NCBI GenBank assembly: GCA_039812375.1
Contig: JBDIAO010000003.1
Span: 13,571 to 77,570, forward strand
Source of the DNA: JAGOME01 sp039812375
Lineage (GTDB): Bacteria > Actinomycetota > Actinomycetes > Actinomycetales > Dermatophilaceae
DNA: 64,000 nucleotides
Reading direction: 5' to 3'
Below the pieces are notes generated by a model. That model was not told the origin of the DNA. It saw only the letters and a program-made list of their open reading frames with translations, and did not search any database. Shown one piece after another: positions 25,479 to 35,064 of the stretch. Every line of letters starts with the position of its first letter. The first letter of the stretch is position 1. The translations under genes and the position numbers were made by a program.

Positions 25479-26941
25479 CCTCCCCGCTGCAGGGCTCGGT
25501 CCCGTTCCCGGTGGCGGCACCCGCCGCCCTCGCCAACCCGGTGTTGCGCCGCAACCTCGCCCATGCCACCTCGGTCATCCGCGGCAAGCGGGCCGCCGCG
25601 ATCGCCGAGCTGCCCGACTGGGAGGAGCTGCGCACCACCGCGGCAGCTATCAAGGACGAGGTGCTCACCCGCCTGCCCGAGCTCCTCATCGAGCTCGAGG
25701 ACAACGTCGTGGCCGCCGGTGGCACCGTGCACTGGGCCCACGACGCCGCCGAGGCCAACCGGATCGTCACCGACCTGGTCCGGGCCACCGGGGCCGACGA
25801 GGTGGTCAAGGTCAAGTCCATGGCCACTGCGGAAATCGGGCTCAACGACCATCTCGCCGCACACGGCATACGGGCCGTTGAGACCGACCTTGCCGAGCTC
25901 ATCGTCCAGCTCGCCCACGACCAGCCGAGCCACCTCCTCGTACCGGCGATCCACCTCTCCCGCACCGAGATCCGTGAGGTCTTCCGGCAGAACATGGAGG
26001 GCGTCGACCCGGATCTGAGCAGCCAGCCTCAGGAGCTCACCATGGCGGCCCGGGCCCACCTGCGGGAACGCTTCCTGCGGGCCCGGGTCGGCATCAGCGG
26101 GGCGAACTTCGCCATCGCGCAAACCGGGACCTTGTGCGTGGTGGAGTCCGAGGGGAACGGACGGATGTGCCTGACCCTGCCCGACACGCTCATCACGGTC
26201 ATGGGGATCGAGAAGCTGCTGCCACGCTGGGAGGACCTCGAGGTCTTCCTCCAGCTGCTCCCCCGCTCCTCGACCGGGGAGCGGATGAACCCCTATACGA
26301 CCTTCTGGACCGGGACGAGGGCGCACACCGACGGCTCGGACGGTCCGAGCGAGTTCCACCTCGTCCTGCTCGACAACGGGCGCACCGACGTCCTGGCCGA
26401 CAACACCGGGCGCGCTGCCCTGCGCTGCATCCGGTGCTCGGCCTGCCTCAACGTCTGCCCGGTCTATGAACGGGTCGGTGGACACACCTACGGGTCGGTC
26501 TATCCCGGCCCGATCGGGGCGATCCTCTCCCCGCAGCTGACCGGGATCACCGGCCGGTCAGTCAATGACGCCCTGCCCTACGCCTCCTCGCTGTGCGGCG
26601 CGTGCTTCGAGGTGTGCCCGGTCAAGATCGACATCCCCTCAGTCCTGGTCGAGCTGCGCGCCCAGCACGTCGAGGCTCGACAGGCATCGGGTCCAGGACT
26701 TCGGGTCCCCGATGCCGAAGCAGTGGCCATGGGGACCGCAGCCTGGGCGATGCGTGACCCGCACCGATTCGCCGCGGCCATCCGGGCCTTGCGCATGGGC
26801 CGCCCACTGGTGCGCGACGGTGCGCTGCGCGGTCCGTTCGGCGCGCTGCTCACCGGCTGGACCCGCTCCCGGGCGGTCCCGGAGCTTCCGGCACAGACCT
26901 TCCGAGAGTGGTGGGCCGGCAGGGAGGAGAGCCATGAGTGA
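25475..26941 (+). CDS. lutB: Lactate utilization protein B (4Fe-4S ferredoxin-type)
   Basis: A 488-residue LutB/YkgF-type protein. Residues about 60-300 form the LUD domain (VKVKSMATAEIGLNDHL; ISGANFAIAQTGTLCVVESEGNGR). The C-terminal part carries two 4Fe-4S motifs, CIRCSACLNVCP and CGACFEVCP. GTG 25475 is the natural start because of the GTGA overlap with lutA; the longer frame upstream is not coding. It is the electron-transfer core of the L-lactate dehydrogenase complex. Confidence 0.93.
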   Translation: MTSPLQGSVPFPVAAPAALANPVLRRNLAHATSVIRGKRAAAIAELPDWEELRTTAAAIKDEVLTRLPELLIELEDNVVAAGGTVHWAHDAAEANRIVTDLVRATGADEVVKVKSMATAEIGLNDHLAAHGIRAVETDLAELIVQLAHDQPSHLLVPAIHLSRTEIREVFRQNMEGVDPDLSSQPQELTMAARAHLRERFLRARVGISGANFAIAQTGTLCVVESEGNGRMCLTLPDTLITVMGIEKLLPRWEDLEVFLQLLPRSSTGERMNPYTTFWTGTRAHTDGSDGPSEFHLVLLDNGRTDVLADNTGRAALRCIRCSACLNVCPVYERVGGHTYGSVYPGPIGAILSPQLTGITGRSVNDALPYASSLCGACFEVCPVKIDIPSVLVELRAQHVEARQASGPGLRVPDAEAVAMGTAAWAMRDPHRFAAAIRALRMGRPLVRDGALRGPFGALLTGWTRSRAVPELPAQTFREWWAGREESHE

Positions 26942-27572
26942 GGCTCGCGACGAGGTCCTCGCCCGGATCCGCCGGGCCCTCGGGCCCTCCCCGACCGTCC
27001 CCGAGGTCCCCCGCGGGTATCGACGGCGAGGTGTTCGCTCGCCACGGCAGCGCCGGACCGTGTTCGCGCAGCGGCTGAGCGACTACCGGGCGACGGTCGC
27101 CCTCTGCGGCTGGTCCGAGCAGGAGATCGCCGCGGCGCTGTCTGCCGTGCTCGGCGACCACGGCATCCGCTCCGTCGTCGCACCGCCACTGGTGGCCAGC
27201 GCCTGGCTCGGACAGGCTGCCCGAGACGGGGTCAGCGTCACGGTTGACACTGGTCAGGTGAGCACTGCCGCCTTGGACCGGGTCGGGGCCGTGGTCACCG
27301 GGGCCGCTTTGGGGATCGCCGAGACCGGAGTCGTCGTCCTCGACGGTGGAGCCTGGTGCGGACGGCGCGCAATCACCTTGGTGCCCGATGTGCACGTGTG
27401 CGTCGTCCCCGGGGACCACGTGGTCGACACCGTCCCCGAGGCGGTCTCCCGGCTTGATCCGACCACGCCGCAGACGTGGATCGCCGGCCCCAGCGCAACC
27501 AGTGACATCGAGCTCGACCGGGTCGAGGGTGTGCACGGCCCCCGCACCCTCATCGTCATCCTGGCCGGCTGA
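26934..27572 (+). CDS. lutC: Lactate utilization protein C
   Basis: A 212-residue LUD-domain protein. It starts MSEARDEVLARIRRALG, as usual for LutC, and carries GAALGIAETGVVVLDGG and LVPDVHVCVV. ATG 26934 is preceded by GGAGGAGAG and overlaps the lutB stop by 8 bp. It completes lutABC. No lactate permease or GntR-type lutR gene is adjacent, so uptake and regulation must be encoded elsewhere. Confidence 0.92.
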   Translation: MSEARDEVLARIRRALGPSPTVPEVPRGYRRRGVRSPRQRRTVFAQRLSDYRATVALCGWSEQEIAAALSAVLGDHGIRSVVAPPLVASAWLGQAARDGVSVTVDTGQVSTAALDRVGAVVTGAALGIAETGVVVLDGGAWCGRRAITLVPDVHVCVVPGDHVVDTVPEAVSRLDPTTPQTWIAGPSATSDIELDRVEGVHGPRTLIVILAG

Positions 27573-27627
27573 GCAGGAGCGCGAGCCCAGCCCGGGACCT
27601 CCATGGGACCGCTCGGCGTCAGGCGGG

Positions 27628-27915
27628 TCAGCGGGAGAGCAGGTCGCCATAGTCCGGGTGGCCGCTGATCCACCACCGGACGAAGTCGCACACAGGGTCC
27701 ACCGACCTGCCACCCTGGGCCCGCACATCGTCGAGGGCACGCCGCACGAGTGCCCCTGCGATGCCCCGGCCACCGTATGCCGGGTCCACCTCGGTGTGGG
27801 TCAGTGCGACTCGGTCCTGTGTGACGCGATAGCGGAGCCACCCCACGAGGATGCCGTCGACCCGAGCTTCGTAACGTGCGGCGGCAGGGTTGTCGTCGAT
27901 GAGTGGGTCAGCCAC
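27628..27915 (-). CDS. Small GNAT-like acetyltransferase (YjdJ/COG2388 type)
   Basis: A 95-residue protein from GTG 27915 (a longer frame to 27993 exists). The core is DNPAAARYEARVDG, then VALTHTEVDPAYGGRGIAGALVRRALDDVRAQG, where the Gly-rich turn binds acetyl-CoA. It ends with a helix and a conserved PDY. Short single-domain GNATs of this type are found across bacteria and no substrate is known. It is tail-to-tail with lutC, 55 bp apart. Confidence 0.75.
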   Translation of the reverse strand: MADPLIDDNPAAARYEARVDGILVGWLRYRVTQDRVALTHTEVDPAYGGRGIAGALVRRALDDVRAQGGRSVDPVCDFVRWWISGHPDYGDLLSR

Positions 27916-27993
27916 GGCGAGGACGCTACGCCGTGGGTCGATGTGAGATCCACTGGGAACGGCAACTGCATCACAACTTGGCATCGACATCAC

Positions 27994-28006
27994 GGATTCC
28001 GAATCC
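27994..28006. promoter_or_regulatory. Short inverted repeat upstream of the aminotransferase promoter
   Basis: GGATTCCGAATCC is a 13-bp palindrome with a mismatched centre, 35 bp upstream of the -35 box. It is a candidate operator; its protein is unknown. Confidence 0.35.
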
Positions 28007-28040
28007 TTCGATCAGGAATAGACCGGTATCCGTCGTTATC

Positions 28041-28070
28041 TTGACCTATTCACTACGGAATGGGTATCAT
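28041..28070 (+). promoter_or_regulatory. Sigma-70-type promoter for the class III aminotransferase
   Basis: TTGACC (28041-28046) and TATCAT (28065-28070) are separated by 18 bp. They lie in the most AT-rich stretch of this part of the window, followed by a 50-nt leader with AGGAG (28112-28116). This is one of the few near-consensus promoters here and suggests strong expression. Confidence 0.65.
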
Positions 28071-28123
28071 CGCTCGTGCGGAACATCACACCCCCTTCAT
28101 CCTCACACCGCAGGAGTCCTTAC

Positions 28124-29530
28124 ATGGCGACCCCCAGTTGGCCAGCTCACGACCCGGCCACCCGGCGCAACGTCCCGACCTCGTCGACCCCGCTCAACCA
28201 CGATCGTGTGGAGAAGCTCCTCGCCGCAGAGTGGGAGAACTTCACCAAGAACACGCCCGCCTCGGGTACTCACAACGTGGAGTCTGCCAAGACCATGCCG
28301 CTCGGCGTGACCTCCTCCTTCCAGTACTGGGACCCATACCCCATCTCGGTCGCCAAGGCTCGCGGCGCCTACCTCACCGACGTCGACGGACGCCAGCTCC
28401 TCGACCTGTCGATGGGCTTCGGGGCCATGCTCGTCGGTCACCTCAACCCGACCGTCGTGGACTACGTCAAGGACGCTCTGGACAACGTCGGCACCCTGTT
28501 CGTCACTCCGTCACCGACCGCCAGTGATATGGCGGACCGGTTCACCCAACGGTTCGGCATCGACATGGTGCGCTTCACCCAGTCCGGCACCGAGTCGCTC
28601 ATGTATGCCGTCCGCACCGCCCGCGCGCACACCCAGCGCAAGGCGATCATCAAGATCGAGGGTGGCTACCACGGTGGCTACGACGCCCTGCAGGTGTCGG
28701 TCAAGCCGTCGCTCGACGAGGTCGGCCCGGCCGACGCCCCCACCCCCCAGGTGCCCTTCGACGTCGAGGCGGGCACGGTCTATGTCACGCCCTACAACGA
28801 CCTCGACCGGATGCGCGCGATCCTCACCGAACACGGCAGTGAGATCGCCTGTGTCGTCATGGAGCCGGTCCTGGAGAACATCGCCATCGTCGTCCCGGAC
28901 GAGGGCTACCTCGCCGGTGTGCGCGCCCTGTGCGACGAGTTCGGCGTCGTGCTCATCTTCGACGAGGTCAAGACCGGGCTCACGGCGGGTCACGCCGGCG
29001 CCTCCCAGCGGCTCGGTGTCCAGCCCGACCTGATCACCTTGGCCAAGTCCATCGGTGGCGGTCTGCCCCTCGCTGCGTTCGGCGGCAAGCGCGAGGTCAT
29101 GTCGGCCGTCGTCGACGGCCGGATGGCCCACTTCGGCACCTACAACGGCAACCCGCTCGTCATGGCTGCCGCCAAGGCCGTCGACGAGATCTGCACCAAG
29201 GAGGCCCTGGAGGCCGCCGAGGAGGTCAACGTCGGAGCCCTCAACGCCATCGACAACGTCATCCGCGAGTTCGAACTGCCCGCGCAGACCGTCTCCCTCG
29301 GCGTCAAGGGTTGCGTCACCTGGGCGACCACCCCGGTGCGCAACTACCGCGACTACAAGGCGACCGACTTCCGGATCGCTGAACTGTCCTGGTTGTGGGG
29401 CGTCAACCGCAACATCCTCACCCCGCCCGGACTCGACGAGCAGTGGCTCGTCTCCCTCGCGCACACGCGTGCGGACATGGATGGACTGGTCAATCACTTC
29501 CGCGAACTCGCCGAGGCCGTCCGCGGCTGA
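28124..29530 (+). CDS. Class III PLP-dependent aminotransferase (glutamate-1-semialdehyde aminomutase-like)
   Basis: A 468-residue aminotransferase. The PLP lysine is K308 in ITLAKSIGGGLPL. The cofactor Asp is in LIFDEVKTG and the GGYHGGYD loop is present. It resembles HemL but the C-terminal segment (NILTPPGLDEQWLVSLAHT) differs, so a specialised aminotransferase for a beta- or omega-amino substrate is more likely than haem synthesis. ATG 28124 is chosen for its AGGAG at 28112. It has its own strong promoter and a perfect terminator hairpin, making it a monocistronic unit. Physiological substrate unknown. Confidence 0.85.
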   Translation: MATPSWPAHDPATRRNVPTSSTPLNHDRVEKLLAAEWENFTKNTPASGTHNVESAKTMPLGVTSSFQYWDPYPISVAKARGAYLTDVDGRQLLDLSMGFGAMLVGHLNPTVVDYVKDALDNVGTLFVTPSPTASDMADRFTQRFGIDMVRFTQSGTESLMYAVRTARAHTQRKAIIKIEGGYHGGYDALQVSVKPSLDEVGPADAPTPQVPFDVEAGTVYVTPYNDLDRMRAILTEHGSEIACVVMEPVLENIAIVVPDEGYLAGVRALCDEFGVVLIFDEVKTGLTAGHAGASQRLGVQPDLITLAKSIGGGLPLAAFGGKREVMSAVVDGRMAHFGTYNGNPLVMAAAKAVDEICTKEALEAAEEVNVGALNAIDNVIREFELPAQTVSLGVKGCVTWATTPVRNYRDYKATDFRIAELSWLWGVNRNILTPPGLDEQWLVSLAHTRADMDGLVNHFRELAEAVRG

Positions 29531-29548
29531 GCAGCGACTCGCACCGAC

Positions 29549-29582
29549 CAGGGCGCGGGCGGCGGAAGCTGCCCGCGCCCTG
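29549..29582 (+). terminator. Hairpin terminator after the aminotransferase
   Basis: CAGGGCGCGGGC (29549-29560) pairs perfectly with GCCCGCGCCCTG (29571-29582) around a 10-nt loop. It lacks a U-tract, as is common for actinobacterial terminators. It separates this gene from the convergent patatin-related gene. Confidence 0.75.
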
Positions 29583-29619
29583 GCGCTGCCTGCCCTGCCT
29601 TGCCCTGAACTGGGCTCGG

Positions 29620-32600
29620 TCAGGAGGTGGGGGGCGCAGAGCCACCGCGCGCGGCGCCAGCCTGGGCCCGCGCGGCGTCCACCTGTTGACGCAGCCGCAC
29701 CCCGCGCGGCTTGAGGTGCGGCATGAAGTGCGGCACGCCCTCACCCTGGTCGAGCCTCACCCACCAGCGGAAGGCCCGGTCCCGGTAGATGAGGTCGACC
29801 AGGTAGCTGTCGTCAGGAGTGAGCGCGCCTGGGGCGTTCGACGAGGAGCTGCCGAAGTCGGCGGCGGTGGCGACAAAGGGGGCCACTTCACCAGCCCGGC
29901 GGCACTCGTCTCGGCGGATGCTGGCCAGGACCCGCCAGGGCACGACGACCGGGACGATCACGGTGAGCACCACCCCGAGAACCACCGAGAGGGCTGCCAG
30001 GGAGCGGGCCCACAGCATCCCGGAGACGTCGGCTGGGTCCGTGATGAGGAACACCGCGACGGCGAGGTAGACCACCCCGTAGACCCAAGACCACCCCGCC
30101 TGCACACCCGCGGGATTGTCGACCCGCGGGAAGGACCACGTGGAGCCGGTGTCGGCGCGGACCTCCTGGAGCCGCTGCAGCGCGAAACCAGCACAACCCG
30201 CCAGCACGAATCCCGCGGCTGCCAGGACCACACCCGTCGCGATGCACCAAGCCAGGTGTTCGCGCAGCGCGGCATACATCGTGGTCCAGCCCACCCCCAC
30301 AGTCCAGGCTCCCAGTGCGAGCACGGCGACAACCGCAGCAAGCCGCCACCCCTCGCGCACGAGGAGCCGGGCCAGTCCATGCACCCGACGGCGGGTTCCT
30401 TCGACGAGGTGTCCCAGGGTCGAGGCATTCGGGGCCGCCGGGGGTGGTAGTCCCATTCGGGTTGCGAGGGCGCCCAGGGCGGCATACGGACTACCCAATG
30501 CCGCCGGCAGCGAGCCGAGGAGCATGAGTCCCACTGCGAACAGGACGGCAGCGCCGACGACACCTACGCCGTGCACGGCACCGGCCAGATCCTGCCCGGT
30601 CCCCGACCGGATCCGGTCCACTGCCGCGGCGACGAGGGGCACGATGGGCGTGAGCAGGACGAGCCCGTGGAGCATCGTCCCGGACCGGAGCGCGCCATAG
30701 GCGAGGGCGAAGAGGAGCAGGCTGACCCCGACCAACCCAGCGGGTGCGGAGATACCGCTGGGCAGGGCTCCGAAGAGTGAGAGCACGACGAAAACCCCAC
30801 CCAGGGCCAGCCCGAGCAGGGCCAACCCCTTGGCCAGCACAGCTCGCGAGGTGAGTCCGGTCATCGCCCAATAGCCGACGAGCATGCCGCCACGCACAGC
30901 ACGGGTGAGCGGGCGGAGCGCGCCGAGGCCGGAGCGGGCCGAGTCCAGAGTCGTCGCAGCCACGGCGGCAGCCGTCGTCGCAGAGCGCAGGAACAGGTCG
31001 CTGCTCACCTCTGCCTCCAGCGGCTCTCGCCCGATCCCGGCCCGGTCGAAGGCGGCGAGCACAGCCACCCGGTCGGCAGCTGCCACGGCCTCCGCCTCGT
31101 GCTGTTCGACGATTCTCGACACCCGGGTGACCAGGTCAGCGTTCTCGGCCAGGAAGAACTGTCCATGCGACCGGGCGTTGGCCCCGTCGGTCGCATCACC
31201 GGTGATCGCCTGGACCAGCGCCGGCAGGTCCGTGGGGGCCACGTCGAGGTGGATCGACCAGGCGAAGAGTGCGGCAAGCCCGGGCATTGCCGGCGAGAGG
31301 TCCCCGAGCTGGACACGGTCGACATCGAGGACGGCGGCCAGCTCATCGACCGCCCTGGCGCGCAGCTCGACGAAGCGCGGGTCGCCAGTCACCGGCGAGC
31401 CCTCGAAGAGGGTGCCGACGAGGTGATCCACGGTCGCGGTCGCCCGGTTCCGCGGGTCCTCACCGCTGGTGTCGGACAGGTAGCCGCTGAGGATCGCCGT
31501 CCGACGTAGCCGGGCTGGCTGGAGCACCGTCAAGGCGAGGACCGTGGCCGCGTCGAGCCGCCCCCAGATCCAGTCGTTGAGCCGCCAGGAGCGCTTGATG
31601 AACCCGCCGAAATGCTTGACCTGGAGGCCGCCGAGCTTGTCGGCTGCGCTGCGGGTGTAACGCATGAACGGGCTCTGAGTCTGGGCCGAGAGTTGGACGA
31701 GCTCGACCGGGATCGTCATGCCGGTGGCGGTCTCGTCGCCGAGTGCGGTTGTGGCCACCTCAAGCTGGAGCAGGCGGGTGAGCATAGCGTCGGCGGAGTT
31801 CTCCCCCACATTCAGGAACGTCGCCCAGGCTCCCAACCCTGAGTCGGCGACCAACGCGCGTGCAGCCGCCGCGCCGGGGTTGGCGCCCGGCCCGGCCGAG
31901 GTGGTCACCGCGACCAGGATCGGGACGATCCGCACCACCTGGGCCACGACTGCGTCGACGAGGGTCCTGATCTTCCCGCCCACTGACCCGGGGTCCGCGC
32001 GGATCCGGGTCAGCCACGCCATGAGCGCCCCCTGCACCTCATCGAACCGCTTCTGCGCCAGCGGCAGATCGCCGGTGGCTCGATGCACCGCGCCGGCCTC
32101 GGCCTGGGCGACCTGCCCGGCCAGGCAGTCCAGCCCGTCCCAGGACCCACCGAGCATACGGATGGCATAGCAGCCGAGCCGGAAGGCCCAGTAGGACTGG
32201 TTGGGTTCCAATGTGGACAGCACCGGATCGGTGTCCCAGGGGTCGTCGATCTCGCTGCGGGCCTGGGCGATGTGCTCGCCGGCCTCGGACACGACCTTGA
32301 AGGTGTCCGCGACAGTGTCGAAGTCCGCACCCGGCGGCAGCACCCAGACCAGCCGCCGGATCACATCGGCCGCAGCCTCCACGACCCGAGCCGCACCAGA
32401 GTCGCCCCACCCCCATCCGGGCCCAGCGTCCGGCTTCCCCGCCGTGGGCAGGGTGGCGGGGATGTAGGGCAAGCCACCCTGAATCCCGCTCGCCCGGGGC
32501 GCCGACATTGAGCCCGTTCCCTGCGCCGTGTCTGCGCCCCGGGACGGGTCGTCAAGCCACATCTGGGCCGACTCCGCCGCTCCCTGGATCCGCTCGTAGG

Positions 32601-33951
32601 TCCAAGATGCTGCCGCCGTGCGACGCTCGGGCGGCACCAGGGCCAGGGTCTGGAGCCGTCGCTGCGCCAGGTCTCGAGCCGCCCGCCAGATCCGCAACCG
32701 GCGATACTGCGCAAAGAGGCTGTCAGCCAGCTCCGCCACGGCCTGCGGGCTGCCCGAGGCGGCTGTCTCGAGGATGTCGCTGCGAGTTCCCCGCCGATCT
32801 GCCGCTGCTCGGTTGTGCTCCTCGATCTCCTCGACGAACGTCCGACCCCCCTGCGCACTCAAAGCACCGAGGACCTGGGTCATCGTCTCCCGCAACGTCG
32901 GCGGCTCGGTCAGCGCGTCCGGCGGATCCAGGCCGGGCTGCGGCGCGTGCGGATAGACCAGGAGGAGCACCCGCCGGACTGGGCGCGCAGCCGGCATGGC
33001 CTGGATGGCGCGCAGGGCGTACTGGGTCGGGGTGTTGGCAAGCAGCCCTCCGTCGACGGCGAAGCGGGACCGGTCACCGGTGCGCGCCGGATCGCCCCAG
33101 GACTCCACGACCGTGGCCAGGTCGGGCCGCATACCCTGGTCCTCCAGGCTGCGAGCGCTGCGAGCCGGATCCTCGCCGACGGGCAGGAACGTCGGCTCAA
33201 AGGCGAACGGGAAGCTTGCCGAGGCCCGCGCCGCCAAGGCCATGCGGGCTGCGGTCTCTCGGATCGCCCCCGGGGCGAACGGGTCGGGAGTGGGAGCGCG
33301 GGTCCGTGGATCCACCCTCGGGATCGGCCACCTGCTCCACCGGAGCTGGGCCGCATGCAGCTCCTGGGGGAGCTGTTGGCCCAGCGCGTCAGTGGTCACG
33401 AGCTGGTTGCCGCGCAGGACGGTCGTGGCCATGGTCAGATCCATCGGGGCCTCGGCCGGGGAACGCCAGGCCAGGGGTGTGGCCATCGCACTCAGTGCCG
33501 CGTTGAGCTGCGGCAGGAAGTACTCGTCACCGCGCATGAGCGAGGTCGGTGCGCCCCGGAACGGCTGACGCAGCAGCGTCTCGATCTGGCCCTGCTCGAT
33601 CCACACGTCCCGCAGGGCGCTGACATCCGCCCGGGCGTTCACCTGGGCCAGGGCCAGAGCCGCTCCGTTGATCCCGCCGGCCGAGGTCCCGGCGATCACG
33701 TCGGACCGCGCACTCGCGCCGGCGAGGCGGAGCATGAGCTGGTATGCCGCGGGTCCACCGCCACCTTGCCCAGCCTTGATCAGCCGGTCCAGCTCAACGA
33801 CCGCACCACCCATCCAGACCGCGAGGCTGACGCCGCCGTTGAGCACCACGGCGAACCGGATCTCCTCCGCCGGCACGTCGCGGTGATTCCGGCTGTGATT
33901 CCGGCTGTGATTCAGATGGGCAAGCAGGCTGCCCGTCCCGGCCGCGCCCAT
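29620..33951 (-). CDS. Large patatin-related membrane protein (TIGR03607/DUF3376-like)
   Basis: A 1443-residue protein. An N-terminal patatin domain (about 20-330) has the oxyanion loop LNGGVSLAVWMGGAV, the nucleophile GTSAGG and the DGG motif (FAVDGGLLANTP), so the Ser-Asp dyad is intact. A long middle region (about 400-1000) is soluble and matches the style of DUF3376 proteins. Residues about 1060-1390 hold roughly eight hydrophobic helices. The N-terminus has an NHSRNHSRNH repeat. It probably hydrolyses lipids while anchored in the membrane. ATG 33951 follows GAAGGG. It is monocistronic, convergent with the aminotransferase and divergent from the CDF gene. Confidence 0.85.
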   Translation of the reverse strand: MGAAGTGSLLAHLNHSRNHSRNHRDVPAEEIRFAVVLNGGVSLAVWMGGAVVELDRLIKAGQGGGGPAAYQLMLRLAGASARSDVIAGTSAGGINGAALALAQVNARADVSALRDVWIEQGQIETLLRQPFRGAPTSLMRGDEYFLPQLNAALSAMATPLAWRSPAEAPMDLTMATTVLRGNQLVTTDALGQQLPQELHAAQLRWSRWPIPRVDPRTRAPTPDPFAPGAIRETAARMALAARASASFPFAFEPTFLPVGEDPARSARSLEDQGMRPDLATVVESWGDPARTGDRSRFAVDGGLLANTPTQYALRAIQAMPAARPVRRVLLLVYPHAPQPGLDPPDALTEPPTLRETMTQVLGALSAQGGRTFVEEIEEHNRAAADRRGTRSDILETAASGSPQAVAELADSLFAQYRRLRIWRAARDLAQRRLQTLALVPPERRTAAASWTYERIQGAAESAQMWLDDPSRGADTAQGTGSMSAPRASGIQGGLPYIPATLPTAGKPDAGPGWGWGDSGAARVVEAAADVIRRLVWVLPPGADFDTVADTFKVVSEAGEHIAQARSEIDDPWDTDPVLSTLEPNQSYWAFRLGCYAIRMLGGSWDGLDCLAGQVAQAEAGAVHRATGDLPLAQKRFDEVQGALMAWLTRIRADPGSVGGKIRTLVDAVVAQVVRIVPILVAVTTSAGPGANPGAAAARALVADSGLGAWATFLNVGENSADAMLTRLLQLEVATTALGDETATGMTIPVELVQLSAQTQSPFMRYTRSAADKLGGLQVKHFGGFIKRSWRLNDWIWGRLDAATVLALTVLQPARLRRTAILSGYLSDTSGEDPRNRATATVDHLVGTLFEGSPVTGDPRFVELRARAVDELAAVLDVDRVQLGDLSPAMPGLAALFAWSIHLDVAPTDLPALVQAITGDATDGANARSHGQFFLAENADLVTRVSRIVEQHEAEAVAAADRVAVLAAFDRAGIGREPLEAEVSSDLFLRSATTAAAVAATTLDSARSGLGALRPLTRAVRGGMLVGYWAMTGLTSRAVLAKGLALLGLALGGVFVVLSLFGALPSGISAPAGLVGVSLLLFALAYGALRSGTMLHGLVLLTPIVPLVAAAVDRIRSGTGQDLAGAVHGVGVVGAAVLFAVGLMLLGSLPAALGSPYAALGALATRMGLPPPAAPNASTLGHLVEGTRRRVHGLARLLVREGWRLAAVVAVLALGAWTVGVGWTTMYAALREHLAWCIATGVVLAAAGFVLAGCAGFALQRLQEVRADTGSTWSFPRVDNPAGVQAGWSWVYGVVYLAVAVFLITDPADVSGMLWARSLAALSVVLGVVLTVIVPVVVPWRVLASIRRDECRRAGEVAPFVATAADFGSSSSNAPGALTPDDSYLVDLIYRDRAFRWWVRLDQGEGVPHFMPHLKPRGVRLRQQVDAARAQAGAARGGSAPPTS
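33884..33913 (-). repeat. 12-bp tandem repeat in the patatin-related gene
   Basis: On the plus strand TGATTCCGGCTG occurs at 33884-33895 and 33896-33907, with a half copy at 33908-33913. It encodes the NHSR repeat near the protein's N-terminus. Confidence 0.85.
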
Positions 33952-34078
33952 AGGTTCACACCCTTCTTCCGAGCCCAGAGTCCATCGTCTCGCCGCGGGT
34001 GCCTGTCTGTCACCGCTAACTCCAGGGCACTTGTGCCCGGTGTTGGCCGGTTGAGGGCCAGGCCGACCTCGACTCACC

Positions 34079-34084
34079 TACCAT
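34079..34084 (+). promoter_or_regulatory. Probable leaderless -10 element
   Basis: TACCAT (TANNNT) ends 7 nt before GTG 34092, and no ribosome-binding site precedes that start. This supports GTG 34092 over the adjacent ATG 34095. Confidence 0.45.
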
Positions 34085-34091
34085 CACCGGT

Positions 34092-35048
34092 GTGATGGTT
34101 GCGGCGGATGAGGACGGGCAGGAGCACTCGAGGCACGATCACGCCGGGCACGATCACGCCGTGAGCGCCGACGCCGACCGCCGCTACCTCTCCGCGGCGC
34201 TGTCCCTGCTCGTGGTCTACATGGCCGCCGAGGTCGCCGTGGCGCTACTCTCCGGGTCCCTGGCGCTGCTCTCCGACGCCGCCCACATGCTCACCGATGC
34301 GGCCGCGATCGCCCTGGCACTGTGGGCGCTGCACCTGGCCGCAAAGCCGGCGACCGGGCGCTGGACCTACGGCCTGAAACGGGCCGAGATCCTCTCCGGC
34401 CTGGGCAACGGGGTCACCCTGCTCATCTTGGCCGCGGTACTCGCCGTCGAAGCAGTTCGCCGGCTGATCCACCCACCTGCAGTCAACGGCATACCCGTCC
34501 TCGTGGTGGCCCTGGCCGGGGTGGCCGTCAACATCGTCGCCGCCTGGCTCATCGCCAAGGCCAACCGGTCCTCCCTCAACGTCGAGGGCGCCTACCTGCA
34601 CATCGTCACCGACCTCTACGGCTTCGTGGGAACAGCCCTTGCCGCGGTGGTCATCATCGTCACCGGGTGGACCCGCGCCGATGCGATCGCCACCCTCGTC
34701 GTGGTCGCCCTGATGGCCCACGCCGGCTGGCGCCTGGTCGCGGCGGCGGGACACGTGCTGCTCGAGGCGGCACCTGCAGGCACCGACGTTGAGGCCATCA
34801 GGGCCCACCTGCTCGAATTGGAACACGTCTCAGACGTGCACGACCTGCACGTATGGAGCCTGACCACGACCCTTCCGGCGCTCTCGGCGCACCTCGTCGT
34901 CGACGACGAGTGTTTCCACGACGGACACGCCCCTCAGCTCCTCGACGAGGCCCTGGAGTGCCTCGCCGGTCACTTCGACGTGGAACACTCCACCTTCCAA
35001 TTCGAGCCTCCGGGACACGTCGCGCACGAGCCCGGCGGCTACCACTGA
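34092..35048 (+). CDS. Cation diffusion facilitator (Zn2+/Co2+/Cd2+ exporter)
   Basis: A 318-residue CDF/ZnT antiporter. A His/Asp-rich N-terminus (HSRHDHAGHDH) precedes six membrane helices. The metal-site motif in helix 2 is SDAAHMLTDA (HxxxD) and in helix 5 HIVTDLYG (HxxxD). The cytoplasmic C-terminal domain includes DVHDLHVWSL. It exports divalent metals against the proton gradient. It lies 16 bp before the MMPL gene and is probably co-transcribed with it. Confidence 0.93.
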   Translation: MMVAADEDGQEHSRHDHAGHDHAVSADADRRYLSAALSLLVVYMAAEVAVALLSGSLALLSDAAHMLTDAAAIALALWALHLAAKPATGRWTYGLKRAEILSGLGNGVTLLILAAVLAVEAVRRLIHPPAVNGIPVLVVALAGVAVNIVAAWLIAKANRSSLNVEGAYLHIVTDLYGFVGTALAAVVIIVTGWTRADAIATLVVVALMAHAGWRLVAAAGHVLLEAAPAGTDVEAIRAHLLELEHVSDVHDLHVWSLTTTLPALSAHLVVDDECFHDGHAPQLLDEALECLAGHFDVEHSTFQFEPPGHVAHEPGGYH

Positions 35049-35064
35049 AGGGGCCCGGACAGAC

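Noticed and set aside
28124..29530. Class III aminotransferase as hemL for haem biosynthesis
   Set aside because: C-terminal segment differs from HemL and no other haem genes are near; only the general family is supported.
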